A DNA stretch of 57,878 bases from Rubritalea profundi (GTDB lineage Bacteria; Verrucomicrobiota; Verrucomicrobiia; Verrucomicrobiales; Akkermansiaceae). The notes beneath the pieces are model-generated. The model did no database searches and was not told the origin of the DNA. It saw only the letters and a list, made by a program, of their open reading frames with translations. Positions 1 through 8,406 of this stretch are shown piece by piece. The position numbers and the translations under genes were made by a program. The stretch's first letter is position 1. Each line of letters opens with the position of its first letter. The stretch lies in assembly GCF_002954445.1 (NCBI RefSeq), contig NZ_MQWA01000001.1:1650573-1708450 (forward strand), read 5' to 3'.

Positions 1-2
1 AG

Positions 3-140
3 CTTAACGACCGCGGCGGGGCTTCATCGTCCCCGCTTGCAGGATGAAACGGATCTCTACCGCGAAAAATGCGAAAGCGACGAAAGGCCTGCGTGATGAA
101 ACGTTTCTACCACGAATGACACGAATCTCACGAATAGGCA
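3..140. repeat. Dispersed repeat, copy 1
   Basis: The first 100 bases of this copy recur almost unchanged at 390-490. Both have the core cgcgaaaaa-cgcgaaag-acgaaag followed by a shared end at gatgaaac. The tail at about 106-140 (taccacgaatgacacgaat) recurs in looser form at 10596-10627. It is non-coding, GC-rich and of a kind I associate with verrucomicrobial intergenic regions. Bases 141-389 hold further low-complexity GC-rich sequence and no gene that I can support. Confidence 0.75.
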
Positions 141-389
141 GGGACGTTTCTCCGAAAACGTCCGGCTAGGTTGACTTCCATAAAAACCTAGATCCGAGAC
201 AATTCCTAGACCCCCAACAGCTCCAACAATCCGTCTCAGGGTCAGCACACGGAAATGCCTAGAGCAAAGCCACCCACGCATCAACCCCGCCGGACGCCTC
301 GGAGAGGACGTCCCTACCAATCGAACGTAGATCAAACGCTCCCCTCTTTGGACTGCGCGTGGCTTGACACCGCTTTGCGGCTGGGTCGG

Positions 390-490
390 CTTGACGACCG
401 CGGCGGGGCTTCAGCGTCCCCGCCCGCAAGATGAAACGGATCCCTACCGCGAAAAACGCGAAAGCCACGAAAGGGCCTGCGTGATGAAAC
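390..490. repeat. Dispersed repeat, copy 2, abutting exbD remnant
   Basis: This is a direct repeat of 3-102 with about ten substitutions and one extra G. It ends at the shared gatgaaac. The very next codons (from 492) encode the ExbD transmembrane segment, so the repeat sits exactly where the ExbD N-terminus should be. No in-frame ATG or GTG is available within the repeat. Confidence 0.75.
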
Positions 491-491
491 C

Positions 492-845
492 CTGATCATC
501 TTCTTCCTCGTCTGCGCCGCCGTGCAACCGGAAACCGGCCTCTCCAAGATCCTGCCGAAAACCGAGGAGCAAGCGGAGAAACGCGATCAGAGCAAAAACA
601 TCGAGGTCACCATCACCCCCACCAGCATAGTCCTCAACGGCAGCCCGCTACAACTCCCAGCATTCTCCAAACGCATCACCGCCGCCTTGAAACAAAAGAC
701 CAGCGAATCCGACCGGATCGTCGTGGTGAAGAGCTCGCCAGACACCCCGTATCCACTCTGGATCGCAGTCTCCCAGGCAATCGAACAAGCTGGTGGCATC
801 CTCACACTCGAACTCGAAACCGAAAGCGTCATCAACGTCGAATGA
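492..845 (+). pseudogene. ExbD/TolR-like biopolymer transport protein, 5'-truncated
   Basis: From 492 the frame reads LIIFFLVCAAV and then a polar region ending in ESVINVE. ExbD/TolR proteins have a short cytoplasmic N-terminus, one membrane helix ending in a LIFF-type motif, and a periplasmic domain that works with ExbB/TolQ to use proton motive force. Here the membrane helix is present but everything before it is replaced by the repeat at 390-490. The only usual start is GTG at 522, which would remove the helix. No exbB is visible upstream. The stop overlaps the next start by 4 bp (842-845), so this was the head of an operon. I treat it as a truncated gene. A chimeric assembly is the alternative. 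Confidence 0.65.
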
Positions 846-1258
846 AACTCCCACGCAAAAAACTAACAGCCTCTGTCCCCTCCTTCGCGATGGGCTACAT
901 CGGCTTTTTGCTGCTGATCTTTTTTGTCATCCTAGCCCGCGCCCAAGACGACAGCCACATCCAGTGGCAGCCCGCCAAGCTCAAGGATGTTGAAATGGCG
1001 GCAGCCCCACTGGCAAGCGTTGCCATTGACACCGGCTTCAAGACCTATCTGGACGGCAAGGAAATCTCGCCGGACGAGCTAGCCTCAGCGCTCACCACCC
1101 TGCTCGGCGACACGCCATCCGGCCAACGCAATGTCTTCCTCAAAGTCCACAAAGAGGCCAAAGCCTCCCACTTCGAACCCGTCATCGCCGCGATCAGTGA
1201 AGCTGGCGGAGATCTCGTCCACATTCTAGAACCTGAAGAAAATTCTACCAAACCATGA
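842..1258 (+). CDS. ExbD-like membrane protein
   Basis: A 138-residue protein with a basic N-terminus (MKLPRKK), one transmembrane helix at about residues 15-36 containing FLLLIFF, and a periplasmic domain of about 100 residues. This is the ExbD/TolR layout, and the usual length is 130-150. It overlaps the preceding exbD remnant by 4 bp and the following gene by 4 bp, which indicates translational coupling. Two ExbD-type genes in tandem followed by DUF4159 and TPR genes is a layout seen in Planctomycetota and Verrucomicrobiota. The expected role is energy transduction from the inner membrane to the periplasm. No ExbB partner lies in the window. The family call comes from topology and the LIFF motif, not from an alignment. 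Confidence 0.6.
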   Translation: MKLPRKKLTASVPSFAMGYIGFLLLIFFVILARAQDDSHIQWQPAKLKDVEMAAAPLASVAIDTGFKTYLDGKEISPDELASALTTLLGDTPSGQRNVFLKVHKEAKASHFEPVIAAISEAGGDLVHILEPEENSTKP

Positions 1259-1758
1259 AAGGCCCATCAGAAAACTCCAATCCAGCCCACACCGCCATGG
1301 CCAGCACCAAGGCTGACCTGCGCGTGCTGAAAAGCAATTCCACCGCCACCGTCCAAGAGCTGCAAGAGCTGCAAGAGCTGCAAGAACTGCAAGAACTGCA
1401 AGAACTGCAAGAATTCTTGCGCGAGCTCAGAGGAAAGAGCCCCCAGGAAATGCTCGGCGTGGTCGCCTCCAGCCAACTCATCCGAGCCACCATCCTTTCC
1501 GTCGTTCTCGTTACCGGAGCCATCTTCGCCCTCACCGCCATCCCCTACTTCTTCGGAGACGAACCCGCTCCAGAGCCCGTTGCCACGGCGACACCCGCAG
1601 TCGCGGTCCCGGCAGCTCCCGTCGCTGCCACCAAAGCCACCCCCAGCGAAACACCCGGCCCGCTGGCCCCTCTCGGCGTCAACGAGACACTTCCCGCCGC
1701 TCCGAACACGAATCCTCTCGAGGACAAAGGTGAAAATTTTCTAAAGGATCTGGAATAG
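1255..1758 (+). CDS. Membrane protein with Gln-Glu-Leu repeat and Pro/Ala-rich tail
   Basis: A 167-residue protein of no recognised family. Residues about 34-54 are a perfect QEL tripeptide repeat encoded by the 9-bp tandem array at 1354-1416. It is likely to form a charged helix. A single transmembrane helix follows (about 83-103, rich in I, V, A and L). The rest is a Pro/Ala/Thr-rich periplasmic stretch ending in an acidic LEDKGENFLKDLE-type tail. Start and stop arrangement (4-bp overlap upstream, 18 bp to the next gene) places it in the Exb/DUF4159 operon. The Pro-rich tail after one helix recalls TonB-type spanning segments, but no TonB C-terminal domain is present. Confidence 0.6.
   Translation: MKGPSENSNPAHTAMASTKADLRVLKSNSTATVQELQELQELQELQELQELQEFLRELRGKSPQEMLGVVASSQLIRATILSVVLVTGAIFALTAIPYFFGDEPAPEPVATATPAVAVPAAPVAATKATPSETPGPLAPLGVNETLPAAPNTNPLEDKGENFLKDLE
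1354..1416 (+). repeat. 9-bp in-frame tandem repeat (three plus three plus one units)
   Basis: Three copies of caagagctg are followed by three copies of caagaactg and one degenerate unit (caagaattc). All are in frame and encode Gln-Glu-Leu or a variant. The two synonymous variants occur in separate blocks, which suggests expansion by slippage after a single GAG/GAA change. Confidence 0.95.
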
Positions 1759-1776
1759 CCAGAATTTACCACCCTG

Positions 1777-3144
1777 ATGCCCACTAAGCCCAGACTCCTC
1801 AACGTCCGTGACTGGCTCCTCCGACCGCTCGTCTGGACTGGGGCCTACGCTGTCGTCTGGTGTCTGCTTTGGATAGATGCCCATGCGTGGTTTCGGCTGG
1901 GTGTGTGGTCGCTGACGATCGGCTTCCTCTCCGCCCTGCCAGTTTGTTACTACTGGATCCGCCGCCGCCGTCATTCCTCCCTTGTCGTCCGCCGCGCCGT
2001 CCTCAGCATTTCCTATATCCCGCTTTGGCAGCTCGCCGCCCATCTTCCCCACCACAGCTTTTCCTACGCACTCGCCGAAACCATCAACCAGATCGGCACC
2101 GCCGTGGCCTTTTTCCTCGGGCTTGGCTGGGCGGTTTGGTGGATCGACCGCGAAACAAAACGCGCCCCCGACCCGAACTCAAAAAAGCACATCTGGGACC
2201 CGCGCCAACTCGTGGCCTGGTATTTCGGCCGCAAGAACAACAAGCTCCACCAGTCGATTTTCACCCTGCTTACCTACACCTGCCTGTTCGGCACGATGGC
2301 GCTGATTCTGACCCGACTTTCCGGCTGCAGCATCTACGAATCGCCGATCGGTGGTGGTGAAGAAAAGCAGCTCAGACAGATCGTCAAAATCCAGAAGGTC
2401 ATCAATAAGAAGTATGTCATCAACCCCTACAGCAGCATCCTTTTCAACCCACCACCGATCGATGACATCGAACTGCAGGTCCTCGAAGTCACCGAGCACC
2501 TCTACAAGATTGGCCAGGGCAAGGGCGACGGTGCAGGGTTCTCAGCCGGCACGACCCGTGGTAAAGTTCGCTTCATCCGCTTGAAATACAACGGCGGTGA
2601 CTGGCAACAGGACATGGACCGCGGCTCCGACCTCAACCTCCTCACCGACGGCCACCCGGTCAGTGACCGACCCGAGCCGATGGAGATTGGTCGGCTCAAG
2701 AGCTTCCCCGCACGCAAAAGCCCACCGATGGTCTACATGACCGGACAGCAAAAAATAAGCCTCAGCGGCAAAGAAATAAAAATCATGCGCAGCTACTTGC
2801 TAGAGAACCACGCCATGCTCTTCGGCGACAACGGCGGCAGCTCCGGCTGGGAAGGGCAATTCATTTCGATGATGCAAAAAATCCTGCCAAAAGTAGAACC
2901 GATCTCGGTCTATCTCGACCACACCATCCATCGCATTCCCTACCCACTGCCGCGTCTTCCCATCGTTGCCCCCCATGGTCGCTCCGACGCCCTTGGTTGG
3001 GTCGTTGACGGTCGACTCGTCGCCTACTACCACCCCGGCGACATCGGCGACGCCTGGGCCGACGGCCACTCCGGCGTCCCGCGCGAGGTCTGGGAATCCA
3101 GCTACCAACTCGGCGTCAACATCATCTACTACGCCCACTCCTAG
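1777..3144 (+). CDS. DUF4159-type membrane protein
   Basis: A 455-residue protein. The N-terminal 190 residues carry about four to five transmembrane helices (near 15-35, 40-60, 75-90, 100-120 and 165-185). The C-terminal half, from about residue 255, begins with RFIRLKYNGGDWQQD. It continues with a PPMVYMTGQQ segment, LFGDNGGSSGW and DIGDAW, and ends in YQLGVNIIYYA. These are hallmarks I recognise from DUF4159, a flavodoxin-like or ThuA-like fold often encoded near MoxR/Exb-type operons. The biochemical role is unknown. It lies 18 bp after the QEL-repeat protein and 8 bp before the TPR gene, consistent with one transcript. The reading frame is intact, unlike both flanking ends of the operon. 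Confidence 0.7.
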   Translation: MPTKPRLLNVRDWLLRPLVWTGAYAVVWCLLWIDAHAWFRLGVWSLTIGFLSALPVCYYWIRRRRHSSLVVRRAVLSISYIPLWQLAAHLPHHSFSYALAETINQIGTAVAFFLGLGWAVWWIDRETKRAPDPNSKKHIWDPRQLVAWYFGRKNNKLHQSIFTLLTYTCLFGTMALILTRLSGCSIYESPIGGGEEKQLRQIVKIQKVINKKYVINPYSSILFNPPPIDDIELQVLEVTEHLYKIGQGKGDGAGFSAGTTRGKVRFIRLKYNGGDWQQDMDRGSDLNLLTDGHPVSDRPEPMEIGRLKSFPARKSPPMVYMTGQQKISLSGKEIKIMRSYLLENHAMLFGDNGGSSGWEGQFISMMQKILPKVEPISVYLDHTIHRIPYPLPRLPIVAPHGRSDALGWVVDGRLVAYYHPGDIGDAWADGHSGVPREVWESSYQLGVNIIYYAHS

Positions 3145-3152
3145 TACAACAA

Positions 3153-4790
3153 ATGGCTCGAAAGAACCAAGAAGTAAGCCGACGCCTAACAACTATCATG
3201 CTCCTGCGCACCATCACCTTATTGCTCTTCATGGCCCTCTCCCCACTTTCCAACGGAGCCCGCTCCAGCCTGCAACAAATCCAGGTCGAGACCTTCGAAA
3301 AGATGCGCTCGATGGAACGCTACCAGATGAAGATCGCCGAGAAACATTTCCTCAGCGGCAACTTCAAAGTCGCCCTCGCCGAGTACGAGAAATTCCTCAC
3401 CCTCTACGAAAAGAGCCCCGGCGCACCCTACGCCCAGTTGATGTGGAGCTACTCGATGATGAAGTTGAAAAAGCCAAAATCCGCACTGCGTGGCGGGTTT
3501 CAGTCGGTCATCGACTACTGGCCAATGTCCCACGAAGCAACCATCGCCGCCTATTGCATGGGCGATTCCTAGCGCACCATGGGCGAAGTCAAAAGCGCCC
3601 AAAAAGCCTTCCGCTTTCTCATCAGGGAATACCCAGATCACAAAATCGCAATCCGCTCCCGCCATGACCTACTGCACTACGCCCGTCTCCATCAGGACAT
3701 GGAGGAACACCTCTCCCTGCTCAACGAACTCACCTATAAGGTCAAGCGCACCGACACCTCCAAAGCCGCCTGCATCAAAGCCTGTCACGAACTCGCCGAG
3801 CTCCACTGTATGGCACAAAGGCTTGACGAAGGCAAAAAAGCTCTCGCCACCAGCTACACTGGCCCCGCCCTCTTCGACCAAGTTTACAAACTCTCCTTAA
3901 AAAGCCTGCAAATCCTCCTCAAAGACCCCAAAACCAAGACTGGCGCACACAAGCTCGGCGACCAACTCATCGCCACCCTCAGAGCTGAAGCAGTCGCCCG
4001 ACCAGAACTGGCCACCAACTTCCTCTATCAAGCAGCCGGCCTGCACGCCACCCTCGGCCGCCACAGCGACACGATGAAAATCTATCGGGAAATTGGCGAA
4101 CGCTTCGGCCTCAACGATGCACTCCGCGGGCGCATGGCTAGCTGGTATAAAGCCCGCGACAAACTCCACGAAGCCTGCCGGATCTTCGGCGAGTTCGACG
4201 ATAAGGCAGCCGGCCAGATAGCCCTTGCAGCTATGCTGCGGGAGGATGGAAAAATCCTAGAAGCCATTAAGGTTTACCGGAGACTGATCGAAACCGACAG
4301 CGACCATTCCCTCGCCCATTTATCGGCTATCGCCAGTTGCTATGAGAATCTCTCAGACTGGAATAAAGCCATAGCGATCTACCGCGAAATGCTCGAAATC
4401 GATGGCGACCACTCCGGCGACCACTTCTGGGCCATCGCCAGTTGCTACGAGAAACTCAGCGACTGGAATAAAGCCATCGCCAGCTACCGCCAGGTCGATC
4501 GCTTCCCCAGCGACTACTTCGCCATGGCCAAGTGTCACCGCCGCCTCGGCGAACAAAAGGAAGCCATCGTCCTCTACAACCAAATCAAGATCATCGATAA
4601 ATCCGCTCCCGAGGCGTCATTTCAAATTGGCTTTACCTACGAGGAAGCCAAGGACAAAGAAAAAGCCATCCGCACCTTCCAGCTCACCTGCAAACGCTAC
4701 CCAAAATCCAGCCAAGCCAGCCGCTCCCACTCGCACCTGCAGAATAAATACAACATCAACGTGACGCTCGGCGGAACGGAGCAAGAGTAG
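3153..4790 (+). pseudogene. TPR-repeat secreted protein split by an in-frame TAG
   Basis: One continuous reading frame of about 545 codons is interrupted once, by TAG at 3570-3572. Sense coding resumes immediately in the same frame (RTMGEVKSAQKAF). A single C-to-T change from CAG (Gln) would explain it. Residues 16-36 (from ATG 3198) look like a signal peptide. The body is made of tetratricopeptide repeats, with clear helical pairs such as YEKFLTLYEKSPGAPYAQL upstream and two near-identical units at about 4290-4480 (SCYENLSDWNKAI and SCYEKLSDWNKAI). TPR proteins of this kind are the usual last gene of the Exb/DUF4159 operon and probably scaffold periplasmic complexes. Readthrough, a downstream restart at 3579 or a sequencing error cannot be excluded. 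Confidence 0.7.
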
Positions 4791-4863
4791 CGTGGCCGCG
4801 GATTTCTCGTGTTTAGTGCGCTTGCAACGTAAAGTTTTGAAGCTGACGAGACGCCAGTGCTAC

Positions 4864-5397
4864 TTACTTTACTACGAAAAGGCTGGTTGCATTGATGAGC
4901 ATGTTGGCCTCGTTAGAGCCTTCTGCGACTTTGCCGCTGACGACTAGTTTAGAGAGCTCCTTGATACCCCCAACGTTGCGGAATCCTTGTTTGAGCGGTT
5001 TTCCGTCGGCGTCGACAACCTGTACGGTCACGATCGAGTTCTTTATGACATCGAGGTCATCACAACAAACATCCCAAGGAGTCGTGCAGCTGTCTCCTGG
5101 GTGGAGATCACATGAGGTGATTTTCTCCGGATCCCCCATGACCATGATGGCTCTACCTTCGATGAAGACGGTGGCGCTACCGATGATTTTCCCCGAGAAG
5201 ACGACATCATCCCCTACTTTTGCTGAGGTCCTTAGCTTGGCAATGCTGAACGCATCGGCTTGAGCATCGGTGACGAGTAATGAGGCCAGTCCTGTAGTAG
5301 CTGTAGTAACTTCAGGTGCATTGGCTTGTTCTGGCTTTTCTGAGCATGAGGCGAGCCCTAGTGCTAGAGCGAGTGCGGTAATGTATTGTAGTTTCAT
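4864..5397 (-). CDS. Secreted lipoprotein, possible OB-like fold
   Basis: The start at 5397 is chosen over an upstream ATG because it gives a clean lipoprotein signal (MKLQYITALALALGLASC, lipobox LASC). The mature part of about 160 residues is predicted beta-rich (DDVVFSGKIIGSATVFI, NSIVTVQVVDADGK, KLVVSGKV). It has a cysteine-rich loop, SCDLHPGDSC followed by DVCCDD, that might hold a metal or a disulfide pair. I do not recognise the family. It is the last gene of the efflux operon, 19 bp after the second permease. An accessory periplasmic or outer-membrane role in export, perhaps with a metal, is an inference from position and the Cys cluster. Confidence 0.65.
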   Translation of the reverse strand: MKLQYITALALALGLASCSEKPEQANAPEVTTATTGLASLLVTDAQADAFSIAKLRTSAKVGDDVVFSGKIIGSATVFIEGRAIMVMGDPEKITSCDLHPGDSCTTPWDVCCDDLDVIKNSIVTVQVVDADGKPLKQGFRNVGGIKELSKLVVSGKVAEGSNEANMLINATSLFVVK

Positions 5398-5416
5398 ATC
5401 AATTTTTTTTGGTTTT

Positions 5417-6565
5417 TTAGTGTGAACGAAGTGCACTGGGCAGTGCGGGAGCGAGACAACGGAAGGCTGGCGGCAATGTTCCCAAAGTTCCTAATAGGAA
5501 ACCGGCGACAAGGCCAACACCAATCACCATTGGTGTGAGAGTGAGCGAAAATGTGCCCACGGAAAAAGGGATGGTAAGACCATCTAACAAGAAGTAAGCA
5601 GTGACAAATGCCACCAAGGTGCCAGTAAGCGTGGCCAACAAAGACTCTTGAATCAGCGAAACAAACAAGGCTCCACGGGTAAAGCCGATCGACTGCAAGG
5701 TTGCCATCTCAGTCACCCGCGCGGCAAACGCCGCATAGAGCGTATTGAGTCCGCCGAACACTGCGCCAGCCGCAACCAGAGCTGCAGTCACCCAAGTCAT
5801 CATCTTGATAGGTTTGTAGAAGATGCTGAGCTTTTCGTAGTAGGAATCCTCACGGATAGCCGAGAGCTCTAGGTCATTGCGCTGGAAGGTAAAGATCTCG
5901 ACATCATCAAACTCAGCCGAATCCATCCGCAAAGTGATCGACGACAAGGTATCTCGCTGGGTGATAGCTGCTAGGTCATTGCGGTCGAACCAGATTTCTG
6001 ACTCAAGCACAGTAGAAGGAGCTTCGAAAATCCCGACGATGGTAAAGCTCGCGTCTTCAAACTTCAGTATTTTACCTATCGCTGTTTGTTCGGCATCTAC
6101 TCCGAGCTTCCGATGCGCCAGATGACCGACCATGACTTCACCCGACTGGGGGAAACGCCCCTCTAACACCCGTACTGTAGAGTGCACTAGCAGAGCGCTT
6201 TCCAGCACACCTCGGAACAAGGCTTGCTCGACATTTCCCGATTCGGTTTCGAGCGGGGCTTGGTAGAAGATCTCGCCTGAGATGGCGCTGACTCCGAGTT
6301 GGGAATCGAGCCCACGGATGGAAGTGGCAGCAGCGGCTTCGGCCTCGAGGTGCACCTCTGAGCGCTCTATCGATTCCTCTGAGCCTTTGCCCATAAGAAT
6401 CACATTTTTTGAGGACCCCGAGGTGGCTAGGACCCTGTCCATTCCTTGGTTTAAAGCAACAGCTGCGACGAGCAACAAGACGACGAGCGCTGAGCCACCG
6501 ACAGTCTGTGCGAGCCTTGCTGGATCGCGGAACAAATTTCTGAGTGCGTATGAAAATGGTAACAT
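5417..6565 (-). CDS. MacB/FtsX-type ABC transporter permease (second)
   Basis: A 382-residue permease starting MLPFSYALRNLFRDP at 6565, 4 bp after the stop of the first permease. A longer upstream start exists but adds an unlikely leader. It has the MacB/FtsX layout: an N-terminal helix (about 20-40), a large periplasmic domain of about 200 residues, and three C-terminal helices. The conserved MATLQSIGFTRGALF segment before the second of these is typical of FtsX-like permeases. MacB-type systems do not pump across the inner membrane directly but drive periplasmic substrates outward. Together with 6570-7706 it forms a split pair of permeases served by one ATPase. Confidence 0.85.
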   Translation of the reverse strand: MLPFSYALRNLFRDPARLAQTVGGSALVVLLLVAAVALNQGMDRVLATSGSSKNVILMGKGSEESIERSEVHLEAEAAAATSIRGLDSQLGVSAISGEIFYQAPLETESGNVEQALFRGVLESALLVHSTVRVLEGRFPQSGEVMVGHLAHRKLGVDAEQTAIGKILKFEDASFTIVGIFEAPSTVLESEIWFDRNDLAAITQRDTLSSITLRMDSAEFDDVEIFTFQRNDLELSAIREDSYYEKLSIFYKPIKMMTWVTAALVAAGAVFGGLNTLYAAFAARVTEMATLQSIGFTRGALFVSLIQESLLATLTGTLVAFVTAYFLLDGLTIPFSVGTFSLTLTPMVIGVGLVAGFLLGTLGTLPPAFRCLAPALPSALRSH

Positions 6566-6569
6566 AGAA

Positions 6570-7706
6570 TTATGCGTTAAGTGACTGTACAAGTGGACGA
6601 GAAGTCGCCTTGTAGGCGGGGTAAATAGAGGCCAACAAACCGAGCGAAACCGCAACGAGTAGGCCAGTGACAACAACCATGGAAGAAGGTGTGAGGGCTA
6701 AGGTCAGTCCCTCGTTGCCCAGCGTGAATGATTTAAAGTGGAAGAAAAGAGCGGAGCCAAGCACCCCAAAGAGTCCGCCGATCAATCCTAACAAAGCGCC
6801 TTCACAGACAACCATGAAGCCGATAGCGCCACGAGAAAATCCGAGGGTTTGGAGAATTGCCGTTTCTTTCACCCTGCCGCGCACGATGAGTAAAACGGCA
6901 TTTGCGACGAGACCTAACACAGCAGCCACAGCTCCAAGTCCAAGCCAGCGGGTAAAGCTGATGAGCTCGATCATTTGCTTGGCAGTTTCAGCGAAGAATG
7001 CTTTCTCTGGGCGGGTATTTGTCGGTTGTTGGTCCGAGCGAAATGTCTCATCGATCGCGGCGGCAACAGAGTCCAGCATATCTGAGGACTCGACCTTCAC
7101 ATTGAACTGAGTGACCACACCTAAACCAATTTTTGAGGCTTGCTGGAGGAAGGGCAAATGGACATAGGCTACATTCATATCCTGAGGTGAATCTGATGTG
7201 ATAATCCCCGCCACATGGACATTGACCCCCACGGCCTCGAACTTGTCTCCCGCTGATAGCCCACGGCGTTTGGCAAAATGCTCGCCGACAAGGGCCGCAT
7301 CTGAGCGGCTAGTGAAATCCTTAAACGAGCCAGAAAGAACTTTCAGGTCTGGGCTGTACTGCTGCAGGGTTTCTGGTGGCACACCTCGGAAGGTGATGAC
7401 ATCGAGCGAGGCTCCGCAGTTGTTGACGGCAATTTGAATTGGAATCACTTCGCGCACCCCATCAATTTTACTGATCATCGGAGCATAGTGCTCGGGAAGA
7501 CGGGAAGTCATCGGGCAGAAACGGTTCTCACGGTAAACCACTAGAGTGGTGTCCGCAGCATTGGTCTCGGTGGCAACTGAGAGCGAGTGCTGCATTGTCT
7601 GCACCGAGGTGTAGAGAAACATCCCCGCCGCAACACCTAGGATAGTGAACAAGGAACGCATCCGGTGGCGCGTGAGATTCTTTAGAGCTAGAATAAATAT
7701 TTTCAT
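6570..7706 (-). CDS. MacB/FtsX-type ABC transporter permease (first)
   Basis: A 378-residue permease starting MKIFILALKNLTRHRMRSLFTILGVAAG, the standard opening of MacB/LolC-type permeases. The periplasmic domain spans about residues 45-255. It is followed by three helices, with a KETAILQTLGFSRGAIGFM segment that contacts the ATPase. It lies 3 bp downstream of the ATPase gene and 4 bp upstream of the second permease. Two distinct permeases in tandem suggest a heterodimeric exporter. The substrate is not indicated by the sequence. Confidence 0.87.
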   Translation of the reverse strand: MKIFILALKNLTRHRMRSLFTILGVAAGMFLYTSVQTMQHSLSVATETNAADTTLVVYRENRFCPMTSRLPEHYAPMISKIDGVREVIPIQIAVNNCGASLDVITFRGVPPETLQQYSPDLKVLSGSFKDFTSRSDAALVGEHFAKRRGLSAGDKFEAVGVNVHVAGIITSDSPQDMNVAYVHLPFLQQASKIGLGVVTQFNVKVESSDMLDSVAAAIDETFRSDQQPTNTRPEKAFFAETAKQMIELISFTRWLGLGAVAAVLGLVANAVLLIVRGRVKETAILQTLGFSRGAIGFMVVCEGALLGLIGGLFGVLGSALFFHFKSFTLGNEGLTLALTPSSMVVVTGLLVAVSLGLLASIYPAYKATSRPLVQSLNA

Positions 7707-7709
7707 CCT

Positions 7710-8405
7710 TTAGTGGCTAAGTAAATGCCCCTCGCCTACAAGTTTACCCTTCTCTAACTGCAATGCACGGTGGGCGGCAGCCGAGGCTTTCGGGTCGTGG
7801 GTTACCATCACAATCGTTTTCCCATGCTTCTCAGCTAGGTCACCTAGCAGCCTCAAAATTGAGTCGGCAGATTCCCGATCAAGATCGCCAGTTGGCTCAT
7901 CGGCAACCAACAACTCTGGGTCGTGTACAATCGCTCTGGCAATAGCGACGCGTTGCTCTTGGCCGCCAGAAAGCTCTGATGGTCGGTGCTGGGCACGGTC
8001 GGAAAGTTTCACTAGATCCAGAGCGGCCATCACCTTTGCTTTGCGCTCAGCCTTAGTCCACTTTCCTAATAACAGCGGTAATTCGACATTCTCGTAGGCT
8101 GATAAAATCGGCACGAGGTGGTAGAGCTGGAAGATGTAGCCGACATGCTGGGCGCGCCAGCGAGTGAGCTGAGACCTTGAGAGCTTTGCTATGTCATTGC
8201 CATTGATGAGAATCTCGCCCGAAGTCGGAGAATCGATCCCAGCAATCAAATTGAGCAAGGTCGTCTTGCCCGATCCAGATGGCCCCATCAATGAGAGAAA
8301 CTCACCGCGACCCACATCTAACGACAACTTGTCGAGCGGGGTGATGGTTTCTTTATTTTTGTGAAACGACTTTGTCGCGTCTTTGATTTCTATTAAATTT
8401 TTCAT
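7710..8405 (-). CDS. MacB/LolD-type ABC transporter ATP-binding protein
   Basis: A 231-residue ATPase starting MKNLIEIKDATKSF at 8405, 1 bp after the adaptor stop. It contains Walker A (GPSGSGKTT), a Q-loop (YIFQLYHLVP), the signature LSGGQEQRVAIARA, Walker B (LLVADEPTGDLD) and the switch histidine (VMVTHD). This is the MacB/LolD/FtsE subfamily that partners with FtsX-like permeases. A longer start at 8450 would overlap the adaptor by about 44 bp and is less likely. Confidence 0.92.
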   Translation of the reverse strand: MKNLIEIKDATKSFHKNKETITPLDKLSLDVGRGEFLSLMGPSGSGKTTLLNLIAGIDSPTSGEILINGNDIAKLSRSQLTRWRAQHVGYIFQLYHLVPILSAYENVELPLLLGKWTKAERKAKVMAALDLVKLSDRAQHRPSELSGGQEQRVAIARAIVHDPELLVADEPTGDLDRESADSILRLLGDLAEKHGKTIVMVTHDPKASAAAHRALQLEKGKLVGEGHLLSH

Positions 8406-8406
8406 T

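Noticed and set aside
1-521. Minus-strand short frames in the repeat region
   Set aside because: They run through repeat copies and show Arg/Pro-rich low-complexity peptides typical of GC-rich non-coding DNA.
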